From Lichenicola cladoniae (GTDB lineage Bacteria > Pseudomonadota > Alphaproteobacteria > Acetobacterales > Acetobacteraceae), in assembly GCF_013201075.1 (NCBI RefSeq), contig NZ_CP053708.1, forward strand, positions 3,167,501 through 3,231,500: a DNA stretch of 64,000 nt, written 5' to 3'. The notes below the pieces were generated by a model. It was not told the origin of the DNA and did no database searches. It was given only the letters and a program-made list of their open reading frames with translations. The translations under genes and the position numbers were made by a program. Below, piece after piece: positions 46,480 through 54,994 of this stretch (position 1 is its first letter; each line of letters opens with the position of its first letter).

Positions 46480-47352
46480 TCAGATCGCCGGCAGATGCTC
46501 GGCGATGTAGGGCGGCAGGTCGAAGGCGCCGTTCTGGATCGCCGGCGTCCAGTAGCGGGTGGTGCCGAGGATGCCGGCCCGTTCGGCGGCCTCGGTGATC
46601 TCCTGCAGCGTCGGCCGCGTGGCGAGCGACCGGCCCTTGCCGGCCAGACCGAGCGTCATGAAGCCGCCGACATAGGTCGGCACCGCCGCAACGTACGCCG
46701 AGACGTGGGCAAAGAACTTGGCGCGTCGCAGGCTGGTCTCGTGCAACTCGTCGGCCTGCATGAACGGCACGCCGCACTGGTTCACGATCAGGCCATCCTC
46801 GGTGAGGATGCGTGCGCAGTTCTGGTAAAACTCATCGGTGAACAGTGCTTCGCCGACACCGACCGGATCGGTGCTGTCGACGATGATGACGTCGAAGGTG
46901 CCGCTGGCCGCGTTTCGAACATACTCGATCCCATCACCAACGATCACGTCCGCGCGCGGATCGGACCACGCATCGCCGCCGATCGCCGGCAGGAATTCCT
47001 TCGACAGCCGGATCACCTCGCCGTCGATCTCGACCATCACCGCGCGCTCGATGGTCCGGTGCTGCAGCACGCGCCGCAACACGCCGCCATCGCCAGCGCC
47101 GATGATGAGCACGCTTTTGGCCAGGCCATGCCTGAGCAGGGGGACGTGCGCCAGCATCTCCTGGTAGACGAACTCGTCGCGCTCGGTGATCTGGATGGCG
47201 CCATCGAGCACCAGCACGCCGCCATGCGTTTCGCTCTCGAACACCACGATGTCCTGGAACTCGCTTTGCACGCGCGCCAGCTCGCGCTTGACGCGGAAGC
47301 GCTGGCCCCACCCGGAATACAGCGTCTCGTTGATCCAGTGTTCATCGGACAT
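46480..47352 (-). CDS. speE: Spermidine synthase (polyamine aminopropyltransferase)
   Basis: A 290-residue enzyme with the SpeE pattern: an N-terminal beta domain (ETLYSGWGQRFRVKRELARVQS), DEFVYQEMLAHVPLL, GAGDGGVLRRVL near residue 84 (decarboxylated-SAM binding) and VIIVDSTDPVGVGE near 155 (catalytic Asp). It transfers an aminopropyl group to putrescine to form spermidine. SpeD, which makes the decarboxylated SAM donor, lies upstream on the same strand, but a perfect intrinsic terminator stands between the two genes. Confidence 0.96.
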   Translation of the reverse strand: MSDEHWINETLYSGWGQRFRVKRELARVQSEFQDIVVFESETHGGVLVLDGAIQITERDEFVYQEMLAHVPLLRHGLAKSVLIIGAGDGGVLRRVLQHRTIERAVMVEIDGEVIRLSKEFLPAIGGDAWSDPRADVIVGDGIEYVRNAASGTFDVIIVDSTDPVGVGEALFTDEFYQNCARILTEDGLIVNQCGVPFMQADELHETSLRRAKFFAHVSAYVAAVPTYVGGFMTLGLAGKGRSLATRPTLQEITEAAERAGILGTTRYWTPAIQNGAFDLPPYIAEHLPAI

Positions 47353-47424
47353 GGTTGTTCACCGCTTCCGTTTGGTCAGGAAGCCCTCGAGGAAAATGCA
47401 AAGCGTCTGGGCCTGGTGAGCGCG

Positions 47425-47449
47425 AAAAAAAAGCCGGGGACTACCCGGC
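47425..47449 (-). terminator. Intrinsic terminator after speD
   Basis: On the minus strand GCCGGG-TAGTC-CCCGGC is followed at once by eight T residues, the textbook form of a Rho-independent terminator. It lies 31 bases past the speD stop and 73 bases before the speE start. Confidence 0.88.
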
Positions 47450-47479
47450 CTTCCTTCCGAACCGTTCAGCACCGGCAGT

Positions 47480-47941
47480 TCAGCCGACGCGACCGCGCCG
47501 TTGCTCGTCCAGCTCGACCCGAGCGGCCTGGAACGTGCGCTGCATCACCGGGATCGCCAGGTGCGGATCGCAGGCGCCGCACATGAAGATATCGACCGCC
47601 GCGAAATCGCGTTCCGGCCACGTGTGGATCGAGATATGGCTCTCTGCCAGCACGACCACGCCCGACACTCCGCCATTCGGCGTGAAGTGATGAAAATGAC
47701 TGTGTAGAATGGTGGCCCCGGCAGCGAGAGCTGCTTCGCACAGCGTGCGATCGATCAGATCCGGATCGGCAAGGTTCGTAGCATCCCACAGATCGACGAG
47801 AAGATGAGTGCCGGCAAACTTCATGCCGTCCTTCTCGACGAAGTAATCCTTGATATCCTCCAGGACTGAGGAGGAAACGGGTGACATCTGGATATTTCTC
47901 GGAGAGTCCGAGACCATCCCCAGTTGAGCAAGTGCGTTCAT
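47480..47941 (-). CDS. speD: S-adenosylmethionine decarboxylase proenzyme
   Basis: A 153-residue class 1B proenzyme. Self-cleavage occurs between Glu100 and Ser101 in VVLAESHISIHTWPE; the serine becomes the pyruvoyl cofactor. Other active-site blocks are THLLVDLWDA and DIFMCGACDPH. It decarboxylates SAM for spermidine synthesis. The ATG at 47941 is preferred; the frame is open 19 codons further up. It has an N-terminal extension of about 25 residues (through MSPVSSSVLED) compared with the shortest family members. Confidence 0.95.
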   Translation of the reverse strand: MNALAQLGMVSDSPRNIQMSPVSSSVLEDIKDYFVEKDGMKFAGTHLLVDLWDATNLADPDLIDRTLCEAALAAGATILHSHFHHFTPNGGVSGVVVLAESHISIHTWPERDFAAVDIFMCGACDPHLAIPVMQRTFQAARVELDEQRRGRVG

Positions 47942-48076
47942 CACGTACCCCAAAACCAGTAGACGGCCTGTTGGGCGGGTATCGCCCCCTTGGGCCAAGG
48001 TCGCGGGAGATAGGTCCTGCTGCGTTACAACGCAAGTGATTTTGCTGGAAATGGCTCAAAAACCTCGATGGCGTCA

Positions 48077-50986
48077 TCAACTGCCGCCCTTCGAAGGCTG
48101 CGGATCGGGCATCGAAAAGACCGTCCGCGCCGAGGTCAATTCGAGTGCGGACCGAGGCAGATCGGCGACGGTCGCGACCTCCCGGGAGGTAAAGAGCCTG
48201 AGCAAGCGAAGCCTGCCGGGATCGGTGAAGCGCTGCGACCAGACCGTGCCCAGGCGATCCACCCCGGCCCGGTCTCCGGCACGTAGCGCGGCACTTGCCA
48301 GGCGAAGGACGAGCTCCTCCCCTACAGGGCCCAGCGGACCGGACGCAGGCAGGCGCAGTGCCGCAAGCGCCGCGATGGAGGCTTGCTCGCCACGCCAGTC
48401 CTGCCTGGATGCCTGCTCGCGAGCCCGCAGGTCTTCAACATCCGCGCCATGCAGCGGCGCGAGTTGAGCCAGGGCCATGTCCACGTCACCGGCCGTGGCG
48501 GCGGCGCGGGCACGTGCGAACGAGCGCGCGGCGACAAGATCGGAAGGAAGGTCGGCGACGGCGCTGTCGTCGAGGGCGGTCGCGGCATCGGCGCCATGAT
48601 CCTGGTCGAGATCGAGACGGGCGAGCTCGAGCCCGAGCTTTGCCAGGCCTGTCCCCCGGGGCGTCGTGGCCATCGTCTTGCGAAGCAGCGCCGCCGCACG
48701 GCCGGGGAGATCCAGATCGGACAGCCGGGCCGCGATCGAGAGCGACAGGGCCGCATTGTCTTCACCGGGGGGCAGCAGGTCGAGACTGGTTTCGAGCATC
48801 GTGAGCTGGGCGACCGGCCCGGCGCCGGATGCGGTGGCAGCGCCGGCCGGCGGCTTGGAGCTGGGTTGCGCCGCCCTGGTCATGATCGCCGCGGCGCGCG
48901 ACGCCACGTCCCCGGCCGCTTCGGGAAAATCACGTGCGGTCAGGCGCAACTCCTTCAGGGCCGCCGGCCAGTCCTGTTGCAGTGCGCGCAGATCCGCGAC
49001 CCTGAGCCTCACCGCAAGCTCGTTGCCTGCCAGGCGCGCATCCAGGACACGCGCTTCGAGCCGATCGGCGGCATGCCCGGGATCGAGCAGGTGGGTGTCG
49101 AGCCGCAACCCGATGGCCTGCTCGGCGGCGCGCTCGGCAACGACCGGATCATCGTTCCCGACAAGCCGGTCGAACGCGGCGAGCGCCGCTGCATCGTGAC
49201 CGAGCCGCCTGGAAAGCAGTGCCCTGGCAAGCCCCACCTGACCGTTCCCGGCGAGCCCGTCGACGAGGCCGGCCTCGCGATCGTTTCCCGCGGAAGCCAG
49301 AGCGAGGGCGGCCATGCCGAGAAGGTGCCGACGGAGAGGCTGCGGATAGGCCTGTAGCAGCGCCAGACGGGCCGCGATGGCGTGGGCGGCGTCGGCACTG
49401 TCCGGGTGCGCATGCGCCAGAGCCAGCGCCCGCCACAGCACCACCTCGTCGGTATTGCCGATACGGGGATCCGCAAGACGCGCCCCGGCACCCGGATCCT
49501 CGGTCAGGACAGCGGCGGCGGCCTGGAGAAAGTGCGATCGGGCCTGGTCCGACCCGCTGGGTGCATCCTGATCCGCGACCGCGGCGATGATTGCCGCCTC
49601 ACAACCGCGATCCAGCGCCAGCGCCGCTTCCGCCGCATCGAGGCGACGCGCACGCCGGTCCGCAGCCGGCAACGACGCCGCGGATGCCAAGGCGGTCTTG
49701 TAGCGCCTCTGCAACTCGGCGGTGTCGACATCGGGAAGATCCACGCTTCGCGAGAAACCGCCGACGGCACGTGCAAGTCCTTGCCCAAGCGGCTCGAGCC
49801 CGTGCGGAGCACCCAGCACGAAGCCCTGGGATGTCGCATTCAGTTCGAGCTGGTCGGACAGGCGCTCCACGGCGACGCCCAGGAGCGTCGATGCCAGCAC
49901 GTAGCCGACGCCGTGCCGGGACAGCGCCAGGTTCTGACCATCATGCCATGTGGTTCCGACCAGCAGATCCACGCCGACCGCCGGGTCGGGCACCGTAACG
50001 ACATGGCCCGGCTCCAGCACGGGGAGCTGTACCGCACCATCATCGACCCTTGGGACGATTGCCGCGCCGCCCGGCACGGCACCCTGCATGGTCACGACCC
50101 ATCCATCCGGCGTGCGTCGCAGGCCGGGCTGCATTCCGGCATCCAGCTTCATCGTCAGGACCGCGCCCGATGGCAGCACCGTGTAGAACGCCCGGCCGAA
50201 GGCAGGATCGCCCGCCATCGCCCCGAGATCGACCGGCTTGGTGCTGTCGAGAACCACGAACAACACGTCACCCCGACGGTAGGCAGCCGCACCGACATGG
50301 CCGTCGAATGGCAGCATGAGGCCACCCGGGCCGCCCTTGTCCGCAGGCACGATGGAAGCGGCTATCGACACCGGACCAGCACCCCCTGGTATCGGCGCAT
50401 CCGGCCCGGGCCCCGCATGACCCGTGAGCGGGACCGGTATAAGCGCCGCGATCGGCGCCGAGGCCCGCACCGCCGGCCTTACAATCGGGGTCCGAACGAG
50501 AGGTTGCTCGACGACGGCGATCAGCGGCGATGGCAGCCCGGGCAGAAGTGGCGCAACGCTGCCTGCCACGACCATGGCCGCCGCGGCGACATTGTCCGCG
50601 GGAGCGGATGCCTCGGACGCCGCATCCACCTGTGGGAAAACATCGACCACCAAGCGTTGTCCGATCCGCATCGTGTGGACCGTGACGGACGGGCGCAGCC
50701 TGACGATCAGCCCATCGGTGCCGGCGACCACCGACAGGATGCCGCCCCCATTGGACCGGGCCCGACCGACAAGCATGAACGCCTGGCCGAAGCGAAGCGT
50801 TTCGGTGTCACCATCGCGGGTCGAAGTGCAGGAAATTCCGGCCGGCAGCAGAACGACGAGCCGGGCGAACGATGAGTGGTCACCAATCCGGAACGACACT
50901 TTCGGAATGGGCGTCGCCGACGCCGGCAGCATGCCGATCGCCCAGAACAAGGTCGCCAGCGCAACCAGGCGACGCGGCAGGCACAT
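48077..50986 (-). CDS. Large exported repeat protein in the motility operon, function unknown
   Basis: The 969-residue product starts at an ATG that shares a base with the cheZ stop codon (TGATG). A signal peptide (MCLPRRLVALATLFWAIGM..., cut near residue 24) is followed by a beta-rich segment, KVSFRIGDHSSFARLVVLLPAG and later MRIGQRLVVDVFPQ, resembling the AMIN-type fold. A Pro/Ala linker leads to another beta-rich stretch up to about residue 400. The last 550 residues are Ala/Leu-rich helices with TPR-like spacing. I do not recognise it as a named flagellar part. It is probably periplasmic and tied to motor or wall function. Confidence 0.8.
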   Translation of the reverse strand: MCLPRRLVALATLFWAIGMLPASATPIPKVSFRIGDHSSFARLVVLLPAGISCTSTRDGDTETLRFGQAFMLVGRARSNGGGILSVVAGTDGLIVRLRPSVTVHTMRIGQRLVVDVFPQVDAASEASAPADNVAAAAMVVAGSVAPLLPGLPSPLIAVVEQPLVRTPIVRPAVRASAPIAALIPVPLTGHAGPGPDAPIPGGAGPVSIAASIVPADKGGPGGLMLPFDGHVGAAAYRRGDVLFVVLDSTKPVDLGAMAGDPAFGRAFYTVLPSGAVLTMKLDAGMQPGLRRTPDGWVVTMQGAVPGGAAIVPRVDDGAVQLPVLEPGHVVTVPDPAVGVDLLVGTTWHDGQNLALSRHGVGYVLASTLLGVAVERLSDQLELNATSQGFVLGAPHGLEPLGQGLARAVGGFSRSVDLPDVDTAELQRRYKTALASAASLPAADRRARRLDAAEAALALDRGCEAAIIAAVADQDAPSGSDQARSHFLQAAAAVLTEDPGAGARLADPRIGNTDEVVLWRALALAHAHPDSADAAHAIAARLALLQAYPQPLRRHLLGMAALALASAGNDREAGLVDGLAGNGQVGLARALLSRRLGHDAAALAAFDRLVGNDDPVVAERAAEQAIGLRLDTHLLDPGHAADRLEARVLDARLAGNELAVRLRVADLRALQQDWPAALKELRLTARDFPEAAGDVASRAAAIMTRAAQPSSKPPAGAATASGAGPVAQLTMLETSLDLLPPGEDNAALSLSIAARLSDLDLPGRAAALLRKTMATTPRGTGLAKLGLELARLDLDQDHGADAATALDDSAVADLPSDLVAARSFARARAAATAGDVDMALAQLAPLHGADVEDLRAREQASRQDWRGEQASIAALAALRLPASGPLGPVGEELVLRLASAALRAGDRAGVDRLGTVWSQRFTDPGRLRLLRLFTSREVATVADLPRSALELTSARTVFSMPDPQPSKGGS

Positions 50987-51606
50987 CAGTCGAAGCTTGC
51001 CAGCAACGCGTCGATATCCGACTGGTCCATCGCGGTGGCAGGCAATTGCGGCCCATTCAGCAGCGAAACATCCGGAGCGCGCACGACCGGCTCCAGGGCG
51101 CCAGTTACCGGGGCGAACGTCTGCACGATCCGCGCGATCGTCGTCTCGATGGTCTTGAGCGTGTGGACCACCTTGGTGATGCGCTGGCCGGTGATGTCCT
51201 GGAAGCTGCAGGCCTCGTAGATCTTCATCGTGGCATCCTGCAGCTGCCGGGCGGCAACCCCGTCCATCGCGCTGCCGAGCGCATCGAGGGTTTCGCAGAC
51301 CTCGAGGATGGATTCGGTGGCGGACGCGGTGTGCGCGACGATCGCATCGAGTTCGTCGTTGGCACACGGGATATAGCTGACGGTGATATCGTCTACGCCC
51401 AGGGCGGCGATCTCGAGCCTGGTCGTGGCGACCGCCTGCCCGAGACTGCCGATTTCATGCAGCAGCGCCGCTTCCCGCGAGCTCAGATCGCCACTCATGC
51501 TGGACAGAATGGAAACCACCACCTCGGCGACGATGTCCGATTTTGCATCGGGATAGTGACGGCCCAGATCGAGAAGACGCTTCGGCAGATCCGAGACCTC
51601 AAGCAT
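50986..51606 (-). CDS. cheZ: Chemotaxis phosphatase CheZ
   Basis: A 206-residue, almost all-helical protein. The catalytic region EACSFQDITGQRITKVV has the invariant Asp (137) and the Gln (141) that positions water to remove phosphate from CheY-P. The end DQSDIDALLASFD is the CheY-binding tail. CheZ shortens the CheY signal at the flagellar motor. It overlaps cheY by eight bases and the next gene by one, so all three are translated together. Confidence 0.92.
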   Translation of the reverse strand: MLEVSDLPKRLLDLGRHYPDAKSDIVAEVVVSILSSMSGDLSSREAALLHEIGSLGQAVATTRLEIAALGVDDITVSYIPCANDELDAIVAHTASATESILEVCETLDALGSAMDGVAARQLQDATMKIYEACSFQDITGQRITKVVHTLKTIETTIARIVQTFAPVTGALEPVVRAPDVSLLNGPQLPATAMDQSDIDALLASFD

Positions 51607-51985
51607 TTCCCAGAACCTTCTCGATCTTGCCCTTCAGGGTCTCTGCGTTAAACGGCTTCACGATGTAATTCGAGACGCCTGCCTGCTTGGCGGAGACCAC
51701 GTTTTCCGCCTTGCTCTCGGCGGTGATCATGATGAACGGCAGGGTCTTCAGCTTGGGGTCCCGGCGAACCTCCTGCAGCAACTCGAGGCCGGTCATCGGC
51801 ACCATGTTCCAGTCGCTGATGACGAGCCCGTAGTTGCCGGCACGGAGTTTCGCCAGCGCGTCGGTTCCATCGGTCGCCTCGTCCACATTGTCGAACTCTA
51901 TCTGCTTGAGCAGATTGCGGATGATCCTCAGCATCGTCTTGTAGTCGTCGACGATAAGGACGTTCACTGAATGATTGATCGACAT
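51599..51985 (-). CDS. cheY: CheY-type response regulator
   Basis: A 128-residue single receiver domain. The acidic pocket is Asp13-Asp14, the phosphoacceptor is Asp58 (LVISDWNM), the Thr/Lys switch residues are in IMITAESKAEN and NYIVKPF near residue 110. With no output domain it should bind FliM, encoded four genes upstream. A Shine-Dalgarno-like AAAGG sits before the ATG. It is coupled to cheZ by an eight-base overlap. Confidence 0.94.
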   Translation of the reverse strand: MSINHSVNVLIVDDYKTMLRIIRNLLKQIEFDNVDEATDGTDALAKLRAGNYGLVISDWNMVPMTGLELLQEVRRDPKLKTLPFIMITAESKAENVVSAKQAGVSNYIVKPFNAETLKGKIEKVLGNA

Positions 51986-52002
51986 GCTGCTTTTCTGCCT
52001 TT

Positions 52003-52710
52003 CTAGCCGGGTGGGTCAGGCGCGCTCGCGGGTGCGACGACGTCCTGGCGGGTTCTTTTCTGGGCGAGCATCTGGGTCGCGAGTCGCGCTCGTTCCGGAA
52101 GCATGCCGGCCAGGATGAAGGCTGCCTTCCGCTCGTCCATCCGGTCGAGGACCTCCAGCAGCACCGAGACGTCGAGCACGTTGAAGATCGTGGCCGCATC
52201 GCGCGGCTTCATGTCCTCATACATCTTGACGAGGCCGGACCAGTTCGCGCTTCCGCGCTTGCGGCGCTCATCGTCGAGCTGCTCCAGCCGTTGCTGCAGC
52301 GCGGTCAACTCGTCCAGTTTCGACTGCAGCTTGAGTTCTGCCGACTGCAGGAGGTCGTTCCGCTGATCGAGCCGATGCTCGCGCTCGTCGAGTGCATCGC
52401 GCCGCTTGCGCAGATCCTGGAGCAGTTGCAGCTCGGCCGGAGTGACCGGCGCCACGTCCGGCATCGATGGCAGTTTCGGTGCGTCCGATGTCGCCGGCAC
52501 CGGAGAGGGTCCCGGCTTTCCTGCTGCAATCGGACCCGCCACGGCAGCGAGGGCCGCCGGGATGAAGGGGCTGCCCGCCACTGCCGCCGGCTGGTTTGCA
52601 CCGTCGGCGGTCGCTCCGCGAACGAGGCTGACCGCCTTGTCCGCGAAGAGCAGCGCAATGGCTACCATCGTCAACGGCAGGACACGGCTATGCCATGAGA
52701 ACGCGCGCAT
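52003..52710 (-). CDS. MotE family flagellar motility protein
   Basis: A 235-residue protein with one N-terminal membrane helix (VLPLTMVAIALLFADKAVSLV). After a Pro/Ala linker comes a long coiled coil (LQLLQDLRKRRDALDEREHRLDQ onward, about residues 95-150) and then an MgtE-N-like domain: LVKMYEDMKPRDAATIFNVLD and KAAFILAGMLPERARLATQML. In alphaproteobacteria MotE helps the stator protein MotC fold and function in the periplasm. No stator gene is in the window; this gene is five bases after the DUF6468 gene. Confidence 0.88.
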   Translation of the reverse strand: MRAFSWHSRVLPLTMVAIALLFADKAVSLVRGATADGANQPAAVAGSPFIPAALAAVAGPIAAGKPGPSPVPATSDAPKLPSMPDVAPVTPAELQLLQDLRKRRDALDEREHRLDQRNDLLQSAELKLQSKLDELTALQQRLEQLDDERRKRGSANWSGLVKMYEDMKPRDAATIFNVLDVSVLLEVLDRMDERKAAFILAGMLPERARLATQMLAQKRTRQDVVAPASAPDPPG

Positions 52711-52715
52711 GTTCG

Positions 52716-53231
52716 CTACCTTGCCAGCCGGAGGGCGCGCAGAAGGTCTTTTTCGGCCTGGCTGCGAGGCCGGGAATCCTGATCGTTCGCCTGGTCACGC
52801 TTGCCGAGGTTCAGCGAGGGCGCCGGGACCAGCAACCGCAGAGCCGCCGCATCGTGGACCGGAGCCGCCGCCGATCCCGGACCCTCGTAAGGTTTTGCCT
52901 GCTGAACCGCATCCGCAAGCCGGTCCGCTATCTTCTCGCCGCGCTCGCTTAGAAACTCGAGATCGCTCTTGAGGCTGCGTGCCTGGTCGACATGACGCGC
53001 GATCTGCCGCCCTGCCCCGTCGGCTGCAGCATGCAGACGCGCAATACCGTCTTCGGCCTGCCGGGTGCTGTCATTGAAGCCGACCACCAGTCGTTCCAGG
53101 GCAGCCCGGTCACGCCGCAGGATGCCGAGCGCGCGCTCCAGCCGGAACGCATGAAACATGGTGGCCAGCAGAAGAACCATGAGGCCGATTTCGAGCAGCC
53201 AGTCCGTGCCGCTCAGGCTGCTACCGGTCAT
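52716..53231 (-). CDS. DUF6468 membrane protein of flagellar operon
   Basis: A 171-residue protein with one N-terminal transmembrane helix (WLLEIGLMVLLLATMFHAF) and then a long charged helix typical of coiled coils (ERALGILRRDRAALERLV... through about residue 100). The C-terminal part is Pro/Ala- and then Arg/Asp-rich. Such DUF6468 proteins are found beside fliM in alphaproteobacteria; their role is not established. The ATG overlaps the fliM stop (TGATG). Confidence 0.82.
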   Translation of the reverse strand: MTGSSLSGTDWLLEIGLMVLLLATMFHAFRLERALGILRRDRAALERLVVGFNDSTRQAEDGIARLHAAADGAGRQIARHVDQARSLKSDLEFLSERGEKIADRLADAVQQAKPYEGPGSAAAPVHDAAALRLLVPAPSLNLGKRDQANDQDSRPRSQAEKDLLRALRLAR

Positions 53232-54337
53232 CAGCCTCTCCGCAAACCAGGCGTGTCCGGTCCTCCGGGCAGCCGCCCCACGACCTGTTCGATCCTGACT
53301 GCGACCCGGTTCTTGCGCCGGCCGACGCGTCCTTCGAACAGGACCACGTTGCCGCATCGAAGCTTGACCGGCGCCTCGCGACCGTGGCGAAGGATGAACT
53401 GGCTCCCCGGCTTGAGCGCGATAATGTCCGAGAGACGCATCGGCTGTTCGTCCAGCACCACGTCCAGGTCGACTTCGGTGTTCCAGAGCTCCTCGGCAAG
53501 ATGGGTTTCCCAGATCGCGTCGCGGCCGAATTTCTCGCCCATGAATTGCTGCAGGAGCAGCTCGCGTACCGGCTCGAGAGTTGCGTACGGCAGCACCAGG
53601 TCCATGCGGCCGCCGCGATCCTCCATATCCACATGCATCCTGGCGAGCACGGCGGCGTTGGACAGGCGCGAGATCGCCGCGAAGCGCGGATTGACCTCGA
53701 GGCGTTCGAACCGGAACGTGATCGCGCAGAGCGGATCGAAGCTGGACGACAGGTCCGCCAGCACCACCCTGATCAGTCGTTCGACCAGAGAGCGTTCGAT
53801 TGTCGTGTAGGGCCGGCCTTCGATCCGCATCGCGGCGGTGCCCCTGCGGCCGCCGAGCAGCACGTCCACGATCGAGTAGATCATTGCGGAATCGATGACC
53901 ATCAGTCCGTAGTTTTCCCATTCCTCGGCCTTGAAGACCGCGAACATGGCCGGGAGAGGTACAGAATCTAGGTAGTCGCCGAACCGGAGCGAGACCACGT
54001 TGTCGATCGATACCTCGACATTGTCGTTGGTGAAGTTGCGCAGGCTGGTCGACATGATGCGGACCAGCCGGTCGAACACGATTTCCAGCATCGGCAGGCG
54101 CTCGTACGAGACGAGGCCGGAGCTGATGATGCGCTGCATCCCGTTGGTATCGACGTCCTCCGAGCCGCCATTGTCGAACCCCAGCAGGCTGTCGATCTCG
54201 GCCTGGTTGAGTATCCTGGTGGCATCAGGCTGCGCGACCGTATCGAACGGGTCGGCCGCGTCATCGACATCGCCGATCGACGACGCCCATGCGGAGGCCA
54301 GATCCTCGTCGTTGGGATCCTCGATGACCGCGTTCAC
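53231..54337 (-). CDS. fliM: Flagellar motor switch protein FliM
   Basis: A 368-residue switch component started at GTG 54337, which overlaps the fliL stop as GTGA. The N-terminal CheY-P-binding segment is LNQAEIDSLLGFD near residue 42. The middle domain runs LPMLEIVFDRLVRIMSTSLRNF to LSNAAVLARMHVDM with the conserved Gly-Gly loop LLGGRRG. The C-terminal SpoA (FliN-like) domain includes LRLSDIIALKPGSQFIL-type residues. It forms the C-ring where CheY-P binds to reverse rotation. Confidence 0.96.
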   Translation of the reverse strand: MNAVIEDPNDEDLASAWASSIGDVDDAADPFDTVAQPDATRILNQAEIDSLLGFDNGGSEDVDTNGMQRIISSGLVSYERLPMLEIVFDRLVRIMSTSLRNFTNDNVEVSIDNVVSLRFGDYLDSVPLPAMFAVFKAEEWENYGLMVIDSAMIYSIVDVLLGGRRGTAAMRIEGRPYTTIERSLVERLIRVVLADLSSSFDPLCAITFRFERLEVNPRFAAISRLSNAAVLARMHVDMEDRGGRMDLVLPYATLEPVRELLLQQFMGEKFGRDAIWETHLAEELWNTEVDLDVVLDEQPMRLSDIIALKPGSQFILRHGREAPVKLRCGNVVLFEGRVGRRKNRVAVRIEQVVGRLPGGPDTPGLRRG

Positions 54338-54813
54338 TGCACGAGCACTTCGGTGAACAGCATGTCGGTGAGCTGAACCGGCGCCACGACGATATCGATC
54401 CGGTTCATCAAAGCCTCGCGCAGGCGATAGGTGCCCTCGCCTCCGCGCAGTTCTTCCGGCCGCATGCTCCGGAGGTAGGTCTGGAAAATATCGAGTATCT
54501 GCGGGATGGCTGCCTGCAGCACGGCGACGTCGGCAGCATGGGCCACCTGGAGCTTGGCATGCAGCTTGATGAAGCTGGCACGCCGGCCGCCGGTGTCGAG
54601 ATTGGAGACGACGTCCGGCAGATCGACGAATATCGATTTTTCGGCGACCGCGGCGTTGCCGGGCTTGGCCTCGTGGTGGGCCAGATGGGCCAGGATTCCG
54701 CTGAACCAGAGTCCGCTTCCGGCGACTGCCAGGAGAACCACCACTGCTCCGATCATCACGATCGGCTTGCGGTTCCCGCCGCCACTGCTCTCGACCGTTG
54801 CCTCCGCGCTCAT
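54334..54813 (-). CDS. fliL: Flagellar basal body-associated protein FliL
   Basis: A 159-residue inner membrane protein with one helix (VMIGAVVVLLAVAGSGLWF, about residues 19-37) and a periplasmic FliL domain (FVDLPDVVSNLDTGGRRASFIKL and the end LMNRIDIVVAPVQLTDMLFTEVLVQ). FliL rings support stator units. GGGAG seven bases before the ATG at 54813 fixes the start. It is the first gene of the operon and is divergent from flgF, with two CtrA-type boxes between. Confidence 0.94.
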   Translation of the reverse strand: MSAEATVESSGGGNRKPIVMIGAVVVLLAVAGSGLWFSGILAHLAHHEAKPGNAAVAEKSIFVDLPDVVSNLDTGGRRASFIKLHAKLQVAHAADVAVLQAAIPQILDIFQTYLRSMRPEELRGGEGTYRLREALMNRIDIVVAPVQLTDMLFTEVLVQ

Positions 54814-54868
54814 GTCGTTGCTCCCGCTGCAAACCATCCTGGCTCTCCCCGAGCATGAGCCCGAGTAA

Positions 54869-54883
54869 TTAAGGGACGCTTAA
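54869..54883. promoter_or_regulatory. CtrA-type box 1 (TTAA-N7-TTAA)
   Basis: TTAAGGGACGCTTAA matches the full CtrA consensus of alphaproteobacteria (TTAA-N7-TTAA). It lies 56 bases upstream of the fliL start and in the 181-base gap between the two divergent flagellar operons. Confidence 0.75.
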
Positions 54884-54939
54884 TCGCATCGACGAGGCCG
54901 GAGCCACGCCAGTCGGCCCCCCTTAGTCGGCCGGCGTGC

Positions 54940-54954
54940 TTAAGCAGCCGTTAA
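54940..54954. promoter_or_regulatory. CtrA-type box 2 (TTAA-N7-TTAA)
   Basis: TTAAGCAGCCGTTAA is a second exact match to TTAA-N7-TTAA. It is 41 bases upstream of the flgF start and 71 bases from box 1 (start to start). The pair suggests that one regulator drives both divergent operons. Confidence 0.75.
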
Positions 54955-54994
54955 GCATTCGCCGCGATCATGACGACGTGCACGGGGCATTCAG

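Noticed and set aside
47942-48076. Possible polyamine riboswitch or leader RNA before speD
   Set aside because: Only a short GGGCG/CGCCC hairpin is visible and no known leader motif can be matched by eye.
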